NCBI GenBank assembly: GCA_964533185.1
Contig: CAZHLD010000032.1
Location: 1-29,316, forward strand
From: CAZHLD01 sp964533185
GTDB taxonomy: Bacteria; Acidobacteriota; Terriglobia; Acidiferrales; UBA7541
Direction of reading: 5' to 3'
Length of the DNA stretch: 29,316 bases
Notes under the pieces: model-generated
Told to the model about the DNA's origin: nothing
The model's input: only the letters and a program-made list of their open reading frames with translations
Database searches by the model: none
Position numbers and translations under genes: made by a program
Part shown: piece by piece, positions 22,179 through 29,316 of the stretch
Position numbering within the stretch: position 1 is the first letter of the stretch
Layout of the letters: each line of letters starts with the position of its first letter

Positions 22179-22922
22179 GTGAGCAATGCTCGCTGCTATT
22201 TTCTCCTGCTGGCTTTGCTTCTTTGTCCGGCCGGGTACGGCAAACAGAAGCCCCTCAAGCCAGTGCCGACAGCTCACCAGAAGCTGCTTTTCCACAAGGA
22301 CGTTGGCGTCACCAGCGTGGTGGAAGTTCGGGAAGGAGTCCTGGTGGATGCCGGCTGCATTCGCGAAAGCAAGGACTTCTTTAAGTGTGCGATCACCCTA
22401 CTGAACGATACCGGACAGCCTGTTCCCGTCGTCCAAGAGCAGTTCTTCTTGCTCAACGCCTACGGGCGTGAGCTTTACAGGTACTCCGATTGGGAAGTGC
22501 GGCTCGGTTGGCTCCGGCAGATGAACAAACCTCTGCCCGCCCCACCACCGCCGAGAAAGTATTATCGGCTGGTTCCCGAAGGCAGCGGTCGCTACACGAT
22601 CATGGACTTGGGCAGCGGCTACTATTCCGTCCGGGGATACTCGCCGTCCTACCGCGTCGAAGAGTACACCAATGAATACGAAGCTGTCGGTCAACTGATT
22701 GTTCTGGTGATTCAACGGCTCCTCCAGAGTAAGCGTGTAAAGCAAGCCCGCGAGGAGATCGAAATCTTGGACCAGTACTACTTCCGAAATCATCGGTTGG
22801 CTCCTAAGGAACGCTCAGAGAACTTTCTGTTTTTCGGCGCCATCGGCAATTCGCCAAAGACGCCGATCCGCCTGATCTGCTTCATTGCGGGGCAGGAGTT
22901 CCAATTCGAGTTTACTGAGTGA
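22179..22922 (+). CDS. Predicted exported protein, paralogue of the 15052-15549 product
   Basis: A 247-residue protein. GTG 22179 begins a plausible signal peptide, with a basic start and the hydrophobic core YFLLLALLLCPAGYG. The cysteine after LLL is not a good lipobox, so type I cleavage is more likely. The frame is open upstream to 21966, but that part lacks a domain. The mature part includes DFFKCAITLLNDTGQPVPVVQEQFFLLNAYGRELYRYS and ends QEFQFEFTE, both shared with the 165-residue paralogue. A middle insert is rich in Pro and Tyr. Function unknown. Confidence 0.6.
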   Translation: MSNARCYFLLLALLLCPAGYGKQKPLKPVPTAHQKLLFHKDVGVTSVVEVREGVLVDAGCIRESKDFFKCAITLLNDTGQPVPVVQEQFFLLNAYGRELYRYSDWEVRLGWLRQMNKPLPAPPPPRKYYRLVPEGSGRYTIMDLGSGYYSVRGYSPSYRVEEYTNEYEAVGQLIVLVIQRLLQSKRVKQAREEIEILDQYYFRNHRLAPKERSENFLFFGAIGNSPKTPIRLICFIAGQEFQFEFTE

Positions 22923-23013
22923 CCCACCGTCGCGCTCGCAACACTCGCCGCCAGTCTTCGCGCCAGGAGCGGTCTTGGTCTTGACGCCGCGTGGTATGCT
23001 CGGCTCCACGTCC

Positions 23014-23340
23014 ATGCCAGTGCCCTTTCCCTCCCGCTCGCCTCAATCCCCGCAAGATGCGCGGCGTGCTCGAAAAATGGCCCGCCTGGCCGCGGAGGCA
23101 AGACAGATCGCGGGAATGGCCGAGGAACTGCATGAATCGCTGACGTCTTCAGGGTTCCTGGTCCCGATTCTGCGTGTGGTTGTCCGTGAAAATGGAACTG
23201 CCTTTGACTTGGCGGAGTTGTGTCGAGCGCTGCGGATCTGCTCCGGATGCCTCGAACTCATGCGCGGCGCTGCGGCTCTTGGCCGCGACCGTCTTGCCGC
23301 GGCTCGGAAGGACTCACCGGCCGCGAGCGCGGCGGGGTAG
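23014..23340 (+). CDS. Small helical protein of unknown function
   Basis: A 108-residue frame. Residues 18-50 form an Ala/Arg/Glu-rich helix (DARRARKMARLAAEARQIAGMAEELHESL). It has two Cys (ICSGC), not enough for a zinc site on their own. ATG 23014 and ATG 22996 are both possible; neither has a good ribosome binding site. An extended -10 (TGGTATGCT) ends at 23000, so a short leader is possible. It overlaps the opposite ORF at 23258-23479 by 83 bp, which lowers confidence. Confidence 0.45.
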   Translation: MPVPFPSRSPQSPQDARRARKMARLAAEARQIAGMAEELHESLTSSGFLVPILRVVVRENGTAFDLAELCRALRICSGCLELMRGAAALGRDRLAAARKDSPAASAAG

Positions 23341-23479
23341 CCTTCAACTTGCTCGGTGGTTGGCGTGTGTCCGTCAGGTTCCGAAAGGCGCGCCGTATTT
23401 CACCCATGGGAGATAGCTTCCGACCCGCTCCTGGCCTGCGTCCGCCGTGTTTTCCGCGTCTCACTTGATTCTTGGCCAA
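23258..23479 (-). CDS. Basic GGRRPGAGRK-motif protein (TTG start), truncated phage-like
   Basis: A 73-residue basic protein beginning LAKNQVRRGKHGGRRPGAGRK. This GGRRPGAGRK opening is typical of phage terminase small subunits and other phage DNA-binding proteins, but no HTH follows, so it is short or truncated. It starts at TTG one base after the stop of the 16-codon ORF (23481-23531). Its beginning lies in copy B of the 67-bp repeat and matches the 34-codon ORF at 14946-15050. Confidence 0.45.
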   Translation of the reverse strand: MAKNQVRRGKHGGRRPGAGRKLSPMGEIRRAFRNLTDTRQPPSKLKATPPRSRPVSPSEPRQDGRGQEPQRRA

Positions 23480-23490
23480 TTCAAAGCCCC
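23424..23490. repeat. Diverged 67-bp repeat, copy B
   Basis: The partner of 14995-15061, 50 of 67 identical by hand alignment, same orientation. It covers the stop of a short ORF and the TTG start of the GRPGAG-motif ORF. Confidence 0.7.
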
Positions 23491-23531
23491 AAAAGCGCCA
23501 GCATGTTGCCGATTTTTTGCCAGAATCGCAT
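23481..23531 (-). CDS. 16-residue peptide ORF with strong ribosome binding site
   Basis: The ATG at 23531 is preceded by GGAGG with a 6-base gap, and that GGAGG overlaps the stop of the 1423-residue gene. The product is MRFWQKIGNMLALLGL, hydrophobic at its end. Its stop is one base from the TTG of the next ORF. It may be a leader peptide that couples translation, or the last remnant of a lost gene. It is too short for family assignment. Confidence 0.4.
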   Translation of the reverse strand: MRFWQKIGNMLALLGL

Positions 23532-23541
23532 TCGGTCCCTC

Positions 23542-26500
23542 CTACCGATTCATCAGGCTGGAAAGCCTGTTCTCACGTTTCTCTTCTTCGGGTTGTGCGA
23601 AAGCCCGCAAAATTTCCATGCGGTCCCGATGGATACGGTGCAAGGCTCTCTCCCTTTCTTCGGAATCCATCGAGGAGTCGAGCAGGAGTTTCAGTTGTTG
23701 GCGACGCAGGGCCGAAAGTGCCGCCGCAGCCTTCCGCATCACGCCGGCCGTTTGCAGTACCGGAGCATTTGCAGTCACGAAGCCTTCCGCTTCCTCCGGC
23801 TGATCCCGGCGCAGCAACGCGAAAGTGCGACTCGCTTCTTCTGCCTGCTGGTAGCGTTTGTAAAATTTCTCTTCCAGGTCGCGCTCCACTTGATCCGCGC
23901 CACCGCCCACAAAGCGCCGAGCCAGCGGCCCCACGACAGGGACGCCCCTTATTCCTTTTTCGCGTTTGGCGCCCTCGCCAGCCAAGAGCCAGTCGCTCAA
24001 CGACAATACTTGCTCTCCGACGCCGGCCGTCGTCCCTCGAATGATGTGCTCAATCCGCAGCGGACTCTGATCGAGCAATTGCCCGAGCCGCACCGCTGTT
24101 GGGCTGGTGCCGGCTCGACGCTGAAACCTCGGCGCGACATCTTCCAAACCACGCGGGACGATCCGCCTACCGCCATACGCCTCCAGGTTCCCTAGTTCTT
24201 CAACGGGCACGCGGATAGCCGGATTGAGTGTGGCCAGAATTCCCCGCCCCACGCTTGCTGGGATCTCGCCTTTCTGGAGCTGCAGCGAGCCGGGTGATGC
24301 GGTACTCACCACGTCCAGCGCCGCCTGTCCCAAGTCCGTTTCCTCTCCGCGGATGTACTGAAGCGCCGTCTCAATCGGGTTGAACAGCAGTTGCCCCACA
24401 TGGCCCTTCGGAATCTTCCAGTAGCGATGCCGAATGGCTCCGTTATCGGCTGTGTAGGTTTCTGGTCGCAGAATCACCCAGTATCTTTGCCGGTCAGTTC
24501 GGGGAACGTGACGCATCTCCATCTGGCCTTCCTCATCGCTGTACTGCCGGTTGTACTCATCGAGCGCCAGCGCCATCATCGTAAAGGTGCCCATCGCTAC
24601 GCCCAGCCGCTTCGGGTCAGTCGCCAGCCGAGCGAACGTCCGCCCGATCCCTTGCAACTGCGCGTTCGAGAACATGAACAGCAGGTTCACCATCGATCCT
24701 GCCGTGCCTCGCCGGGCAAAGTCTGGCGAGCCTCCGTAACGTCTGGTCTCAATCGCGGCCTCAGCTTCCGTCATTCCTTGTTTTCGCAGCCGCTTATAGG
24801 CGGTAAGCTTGGTGGCCTCTTCGAGCGCGTTGTTGAGCTTCTCGACGGTATCAATCATGCGCCCAGGAACGTTCAGTAGCTCGCCGAGCGTCCGCTTCCG
24901 CCCGGGCAGCTTCAGGAATTGTCCAGGGTCAATGCTCTTCTGCAAGGTCGAGAACGCCGCGCCGGAGCGGAGGAATTCACGATACCCGGGAGACTTCTGC
25001 GCGACTTCAATCAGGCTGCGCGCCCAATCTTTCGCTAGTCCTGGCAGTCCCAGAGGATTCTTCGGCGCTGCTTTTGACAGCACGGCGAGGTCTTGGACGT
25101 CCCGGAGTACGTTGGGAATAGAGAAGCTAAGATTTGCTGTCGTTGCGCCGGCCCGGAACACCCGCGCGCTGAATCTCAGGAGTGTCCCGCTGACCAGTTG
25201 CGCGTCTGTGGTCTGCGCAAGATTCATTGCATCAGCTAGTTCCTTCGGGAGCGCATACGTCTGCCGCACGCCATTCTCGTAGAAGGCAATCGTCCCCACG
25301 TCCTTCGGAACGCGCGCGCCCTCGGGGACTTTCACCACCACCTGCCCCAATCCCTGTGGATCTCTCGCGGCAAATTCCACCAATGTCTTCGCCGCGCGGT
25401 TGCGTCCTGCCTCGCGCAGCACCTCCGCGTGCCGGTCCAGCGAAGCCTCGAATGGATCGCGGTTGACTCGTTCTGACCCTTCCAGGCGTTTTAGGACTTG
25501 CTGTTGTTTGAGCGATAGTCCGCCGCGGCGCACTCGGCTGGTCTCCTCGGCAACGTCAAAGATGCGTTCCAGCGGGATGTAGTCTTTTCCTCGTGCGAGA
25601 CCTTGCTGATAGACCGCATCGGAGATGATTCCCGCATCGTGAGCTGCGTCCCACGCTTGACGGTTCAAATCGAAGAAGCGGTCCGCGAGCTGATTGACTG
25701 TTGCCGCTTTTTTCGGGCCCAGCTTCTGCTCGATTTCAGCCAAGTCTTGCGCGATCTGCGCACGGTTGTATCCTGCCGGAACAACTTTGCTTTGTTGGAG
25801 CTTTCGTGCGTATTCGTTCGCTGCTGCCATGTCACTCAGAGTCCGCGCGGTGGCCTCTTTCACTTCGATGATGCGGATGGCGCGGTCATAGCCCCTGAGT
25901 TCCACGACGTTCCGAAGCGCATCCGCCAATCCCACCTGCTTCGCATCGCGGATCACATCGCCATAGTCCAGCGCAGCGGCCTCGATTCTTCCCCCTGTGC
26001 CTCCGTACACAATGTCAGCCACTTGCCCGGGGTCTTCTTCGGCCCGGACGCGCAGTCCGCGTTTTTCCGCAGACTTCACCGCTCCGCGAAGATCGCGGAA
26101 CTGGTCGTAATACTTCCGCGCCATGTTGCCGGGAAAGTTCGAGAGTTTATCCAGGAACCCCGCTCCTCTGACCGCCTGTCGCGCCTGCTCCACCTGCTTC
26201 AGGCGTGCCGGAGCCACGTCCATCTGTGGAGTTTCCTTGAAAGCTGCGCGCCATGCCTGCGGATTCAGAAATGGATTTGCCCCGAGCACAGGGACCCCCT
26301 CGTGCTCTTGGCGCACCCATTTGCCTGCGGCTTCTATCAGACGTTCATAGACTGGCCCCTTACCACGCGCCAGAGCCTCTTCCATCTGCTTTGGGCTTTC
26401 CCTGATTTCCTTGAGCCAGGGGTAATGCTTGCGCTGAGAGGTGATGCCGTACCACGTTCCACCACGGCGTTGCCCTTCCCCGCCCTTCCGGCCTGCGAGT

Positions 26501-27813
26501 AGCTGTTCTCCCTCGCCCGCTTCGGCAAAATAGCGACCCGGCCGCTCCTGCGACTTCAGGAAGTCCGCCGTCTCCGCAATCAGGCCGCGCGCAGCTTCAA
26601 TATCGGCTGCGGTGAGGGGTACTTCTCTAGCAGCACGCTGCGCTTCTTGGATTCTGCCAAGTTCCTCTAAGGCTCGTGTTCTGGCCTCGGGTTCAATGGC
26701 GGGAACAGCTTTTTCACCGGCTGCGAGTCGCTCACCGAGCGTTGGCTCGGCAGCTTTGGCAGCTTCCCTTTCCGCCCTCTCTCTGGCGAATCGTTCCTCG
26801 AACGCGGCCTTTTCTCCGGCCTCTCGTTTCAGTAGTTCTGCCAACCGCCCGGGTGCCCGTTGCGACCGTTCCGCCTGATCTGCGGCAATCCGCCCTTCAA
26901 TCGCTGCGCGGCGCTCTGGGCTGCGGGTTCTCTTCAGTTGCGCTTGGAGTTGGGTGATTTCGGCATTGATGGCGTTCGACGTTCGCAGCACGGCTGGGGC
27001 TGCTTTTGGCAATTCCAACTCTTCGACGGGAACACGCAACGGCTCTCTGGGTGGACGCTCTTGCTCCAGTAAATCCTTCAAGCTGATGACGCGACCCGGC
27101 TCTTCAAACCCTCGTTTTTGCGGCGCTTCTCGAATCGTCTCATCCGCCATGGGCCGGCCAATTCGGTCGGCCATCGTCTCACCTGCATAGACAGGTTCGG
27201 TCGCACCAGTCGGTGCCCCCTCGCGCCCATAGAGAACTCTTCGCTTCAGGGCCGCCAATCGTTCGGGAGCAACGGCCGATACCACCGTTCCGGCTCCGGC
27301 GGCGAGTGCTCCTGGGTAATTTTCTTCTGCGATGAGTTGAGCCATCCGTTCCCCGCCCGCTTGCGCCAGCGGCCCCACACCAGGCACAAACGGAACGATT
27401 CCTGACGCTGTTTCGACCAGGGCCCTTAATGGATTTCGCTGTTTTCCTGCTGCACGGATTTTCTCTGCCCCACGCTCCATTCCTTCCGAAGTCATTTGCA
27501 GCAATCCTTCCAGTGAGCGCGTTCCGAGCTCCATCGGAAAGGATCTTCTCGGCTCTTTCCCAGCTTCCCAACTTTCAGAAACAAGTTTTTCCAGCGGCTC
27601 GACTGTCGCTCGATAGAATTCTCGCGGCGCGCTCTTCAGTTGTTCGTAAAGCGAGGGCTGGGTCACAGCTACTTTTCCAGGAACGTGAGAGGGTAGTGCC
27701 GCAGCCGTTTCCGGTTGATTCTCTCGATCCAATTCCTCAAAAGACACCCGCACCTTCTTCGGCGGCGCGGGCCGCAATTCGTCTACTGAGACGCGAATCG
27801 GTTGTGTACTCAT
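23542..27813 (-). CDS. Large phage polyvalent-type protein with LPD38-like region
   Basis: A 1423-residue protein with no signal peptide. Residues 270-400 are coiled-coil rich. Residues 430-500 (GRKGGEGQRRGGTWYGITSQRKHYPWLKEI) are a recurring segment of phage polyvalent proteins. Residues about 690-1160 resemble LPD38, including SFSIPNVLRDVQDLAVL and MVNLLFMFSNAQLQGIGRTFARLATDP. Residues 1195-1270 (NPAIRVPVEELGN, IVPRGL, SPLRIEHIIRGTTAGVG) complete that type. A short RV(S/P)xxEL motif occurs four times (7-13, 22-28, 260-266, 1201-1207). Such proteins are thought to travel in virions and be ejected into the cell. The start overlaps the preceding gene (ATGA). The frame is intact over 4.3 kb, evidence of selection. 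Confidence 0.78.
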   Translation of the reverse strand: MSTQPIRVSVDELRPAPPKKVRVSFEELDRENQPETAAALPSHVPGKVAVTQPSLYEQLKSAPREFYRATVEPLEKLVSESWEAGKEPRRSFPMELGTRSLEGLLQMTSEGMERGAEKIRAAGKQRNPLRALVETASGIVPFVPGVGPLAQAGGERMAQLIAEENYPGALAAGAGTVVSAVAPERLAALKRRVLYGREGAPTGATEPVYAGETMADRIGRPMADETIREAPQKRGFEEPGRVISLKDLLEQERPPREPLRVPVEELELPKAAPAVLRTSNAINAEITQLQAQLKRTRSPERRAAIEGRIAADQAERSQRAPGRLAELLKREAGEKAAFEERFARERAEREAAKAAEPTLGERLAAGEKAVPAIEPEARTRALEELGRIQEAQRAAREVPLTAADIEAARGLIAETADFLKSQERPGRYFAEAGEGEQLLAGRKGGEGQRRGGTWYGITSQRKHYPWLKEIRESPKQMEEALARGKGPVYERLIEAAGKWVRQEHEGVPVLGANPFLNPQAWRAAFKETPQMDVAPARLKQVEQARQAVRGAGFLDKLSNFPGNMARKYYDQFRDLRGAVKSAEKRGLRVRAEEDPGQVADIVYGGTGGRIEAAALDYGDVIRDAKQVGLADALRNVVELRGYDRAIRIIEVKEATARTLSDMAAANEYARKLQQSKVVPAGYNRAQIAQDLAEIEQKLGPKKAATVNQLADRFFDLNRQAWDAAHDAGIISDAVYQQGLARGKDYIPLERIFDVAEETSRVRRGGLSLKQQQVLKRLEGSERVNRDPFEASLDRHAEVLREAGRNRAAKTLVEFAARDPQGLGQVVVKVPEGARVPKDVGTIAFYENGVRQTYALPKELADAMNLAQTTDAQLVSGTLLRFSARVFRAGATTANLSFSIPNVLRDVQDLAVLSKAAPKNPLGLPGLAKDWARSLIEVAQKSPGYREFLRSGAAFSTLQKSIDPGQFLKLPGRKRTLGELLNVPGRMIDTVEKLNNALEEATKLTAYKRLRKQGMTEAEAAIETRRYGGSPDFARRGTAGSMVNLLFMFSNAQLQGIGRTFARLATDPKRLGVAMGTFTMMALALDEYNRQYSDEEGQMEMRHVPRTDRQRYWVILRPETYTADNGAIRHRYWKIPKGHVGQLLFNPIETALQYIRGEETDLGQAALDVVSTASPGSLQLQKGEIPASVGRGILATLNPAIRVPVEELGNLEAYGGRRIVPRGLEDVAPRFQRRAGTSPTAVRLGQLLDQSPLRIEHIIRGTTAGVGEQVLSLSDWLLAGEGAKREKGIRGVPVVGPLARRFVGGGADQVERDLEEKFYKRYQQAEEASRTFALLRRDQPEEAEGFVTANAPVLQTAGVMRKAAAALSALRRQQLKLLLDSSMDSEERERALHRIHRDRMEILRAFAQPEEEKRENRLSSLMNR

Positions 27814-29033
27814 TCCAGAGGTTCTAAGTCCGCCTGTCCTGTCGCAGTGACGCTCTTCACTCGATATCTCTTGCCCTTCCAGACCACTTCCTGTCCAGGC
27901 TTGTATCGAGGTGCATGGGAGGGCACTGCCCGCATCTCCGCTCCGCCAGTGTCGCTCTTTGCAGGCCCGGCTATGGCGCCCTCGGGGTCAATCAGCGCAA
28001 GGCGATCCTGATATTCCTGCTCGACCTCCGCCTGTGCTGCCTGTAAGTCGGCCTGAGTCATCTCGCCTTTCGCTACTCTGCCTATTGTGCTCGTTCGCTC
28101 GGCATACTCCTTGCGCAGAGCATCCAGCCTTTGATTTCGGTCTCGCAGTGCCGCCGATTTCGCCTGCCCGATGGCCCCTCGCTGTGCAGGAGTCACACGT
28201 TCTGGTCGCTGCCTGCTCTCACTGATTTGTCGTTCGTAGGCGACGCGATCTTTCAGGGTTGGCAGACGCCCGTGCTCGCGTTGGAACGCTTCCTCAAAGT
28301 CACCCAAGCGCGCTGGTGCTGTGCGGGCCGCGTCAGCCAATTCCCGGGTTTGCTGCCGGGTCAAGTCAGCCAATGTCTTGGTTTGCTCCCTGGCAAGGTC
28401 TCGATCCGCTGCCGATTCTTTCCTTCCAGCGATACGTTCTGCAAGTGTGTCGCGTCGGTACTGCTTCGTCTCCCTTCGCCCAGAAACAAGCTCCCGCAGA
28501 CGTTGCTGGCGATTCTCTTCCTCCATCATGATGTCGCGGAGTTTGCTGCGATGCGCTGTTTCCCGCTCCCGCTCGCCAGTCAACGCCTCTGCTGTGCCTT
28601 GCATGGCCCCGGTGAGCCCTTCTTGACCCCCGAGGAGTCCTCCCGCCACCACCGGCGCAGCAAAAATTCCAATCCTGGCCAACCACTGCTTCAGTCCGCG
28701 GGGCTTCCCCCCAAAGACGTTTCTGACAAATCTTCGATCGGGCGGGTTCTGAGCTTCTTCATACTCCTGGCGAATCCTGTCCAATGCAGGATTGGAAGCC
28801 GGCATCGGCTCTGCTGCTTCGCCCTCCAGACGCGCCAGTTCCGCCGCATCCGGGTCGCCTTGCGATTCTGGGGCGACTTCCGGGGCGAATGTTTGAGCAG
28901 GGTGTCTAGCTACTCCCCGCCCGTAAGCAAGCGCCTCGGGCACCTCGAGCAGTCCCGGGTCTTCCACTTCGATCAAGGCATCCCGCAGAGTCCTTTTCGG
29001 ACGTCTCTGGAATGGCACGCCGATTACCGCCAT
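27810..29033 (-). CDS. Putative virion-internal or ejection-type protein with coiled coil
   Basis: A 407-residue protein. The N-terminal 110 residues are acidic and unstructured-looking. A hydrophobic glycine/alanine segment (IGIFAAPVVAGGLLGG, about 121-136) could enter or cross a membrane. Residues 150-260 and 310-360 are long charged helices (coiled coil). The end, YKPGQEVVWKGKRYRVKSV, looks like a small beta barrel. The ATG has GGAGGGAGG six bases upstream. It is followed by the 1423-residue gene with ATGA overlap, so the two are co-translated. The layout is that of phage internal or DNA-ejection proteins; no exact family recognised. Confidence 0.65.
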   Translation of the reverse strand: MAVIGVPFQRRPKRTLRDALIEVEDPGLLEVPEALAYGRGVARHPAQTFAPEVAPESQGDPDAAELARLEGEAAEPMPASNPALDRIRQEYEEAQNPPDRRFVRNVFGGKPRGLKQWLARIGIFAAPVVAGGLLGGQEGLTGAMQGTAEALTGERERETAHRSKLRDIMMEEENRQQRLRELVSGRRETKQYRRDTLAERIAGRKESAADRDLAREQTKTLADLTRQQTRELADAARTAPARLGDFEEAFQREHGRLPTLKDRVAYERQISESRQRPERVTPAQRGAIGQAKSAALRDRNQRLDALRKEYAERTSTIGRVAKGEMTQADLQAAQAEVEQEYQDRLALIDPEGAIAGPAKSDTGGAEMRAVPSHAPRYKPGQEVVWKGKRYRVKSVTATGQADLEPLE

Positions 29034-29261
29034 CTCAGCCTCCCTCCTTCAAGCAGCCTCGTGAATCAGGTCTCTTCGGAATGGCACGACCAGTTCATTC
29101 GAGGCATTGCAAACTCACGCGACCATCTCAGAACACACTTCCTCCAAAACTTCGCCAGAACTTGGGAACAACTTGGGAACAATTGCTGCCGAAAACCGTG
29201 CTACATCGTGAGGAGAGGCGAGAGAAAAGCCGCGAAAAACCAACAACATCGGGTTTGTGGA
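29034..29261. other. Non-coding right end of the element
   Basis: No convincing gene; small frames here are 13 codons or less. It holds the leader and ribosome binding site of the leftward 407-residue gene, the twin TTGGGAAC repeats and the approach to attR. No clear -35/-10 pair was found for the leftward operon. Confidence 0.6.
29162..29180. promoter_or_regulatory. Right twin TTGGGAAC repeats, candidate integrase arm sites
   Basis: TTGGGAAC occurs at 29162-29169 and 29173-29180, 81 bp from the attR core and in the same direction as the left pair. Flanking bases are also similar (GAAC before, AACAA after). Confidence 0.6.
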
Positions 29262-29303
29262 GTAATCGTCAGGTCGCCGGTTCAATTCCGGCCCTCGGCT
29301 CCA
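29262..29303. repeat. attR: 42-bp copy of the tRNA-Thr 3' part
   Basis: An exact copy of 12497-12538. It lacks the tRNA 5' half, so it is not a tRNA gene. Sequence beyond 29303 is host chromosome. Confidence 0.93.
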
Positions 29304-29316
29304 CAGTTCTTAGTCA

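Larger units (their letters stand above)
12539..29303. mobile_element. 16.8 kb tRNA-integrated element, prophage- or satellite-like
   Basis: The element is bounded by the 42-bp att repeats with a unit length of 16,765 bp. Contents in order: int, xis, unknown cargo, replication-type module, Ros-finger regulator, divergent RHH switch gene, second tyrosine recombinase, zinc-finger protein, serine recombinase, secreted protein, and two large phage-virion-like proteins. No capsid, portal, terminase, tail, holin or conjugation gene was recognised. It could be a satellite that borrows helper capsids, a reduced prophage, or an unfamiliar type of element. Integration is certain from the att repeats; the class is inference. 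Confidence 0.9.

Noticed and set aside
29262..29303. A second tRNA gene at the right end
   Set aside because: Only the 3' 42 nt of tRNA-Thr are present, with no acceptor 5' strand or D arm. It is the attachment site copy.

Overview
This window is GC-rich, densely packed bacterial chromosome carrying a 16.8 kb integrated element. The host is most likely an acidobacterium (Acidobacteriota). That placement is inference, based on a bacillithiol BshA enzyme, a long atypical Hfq-like protein, a DUF6677-like membrane protein, and short palindromic and heptameric interspersed repeats in a high-GC background. No rRNA gene or species marker is present.

Left part (1-12462), host genes: the 3' part of a LytS-type sensor kinase; a GbsR/MarR-like regulator with a near-consensus promoter and a 14-bp palindrome; a DCC thiol-disulfide protein; a small membrane protein; a mosaic aspartic-protease/SnoaL-like protein that looks frame-disrupted; bshA (minus strand); an SDR oxidoreductase and a hotdog thioesterase. 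Then, on the minus strand, tmk-like, a dCTP-deaminase-like membrane protein, holB and an Hfq-like gene. On the plus strand follow yggS (with palindromic repeats inserted in frame), a DUF167 gene, an M24 peptidase and two small membrane proteins. The tmk-like gene and the deaminase-like membrane gene are A/T-richer than their surroundings. Each lacks a residue normally needed for catalysis (P-loop Lys to Leu; deaminase Glu to Pro). They are my best candidate for an undescribed nucleotide-sensing or defence pair.

Right part (12463-29303), integrated element: it sits in the 3' end of a tRNA-Thr(CGT) gene. A perfect 42-bp direct repeat (12497-12538 and 29262-29303) marks attL and attR. Just inside both ends lie twin TTGGGAAC repeats, probable integrase arm sites. 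The leftward genes comprise int and xis (overlapping), cargo genes, a replication-type module, and a large Ros/MucR-finger regulator read from a divergent control region. From that control region a ribbon-helix-helix gene is read rightward, apparently leaderless. It is followed by a second tyrosine recombinase, a zinc-finger protein, a serine recombinase and a secreted protein. The right end holds two large leftward genes (407 and 1423 residues) resembling phage virion-internal or polyvalent proteins. I recognise no capsid, portal, terminase, tail or lysis gene. The element therefore resembles a phage satellite or a reduced prophage rather than a complete phage.

Inside the element there are a GTAGAT inverted cluster and a GGAATT hexamer array next to or inside replication-type genes. 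There is also a diverged 67-bp duplication linking two tiny GRPGAG-motif ORFs, and a pair of oppositely oriented paralogous cargo proteins.
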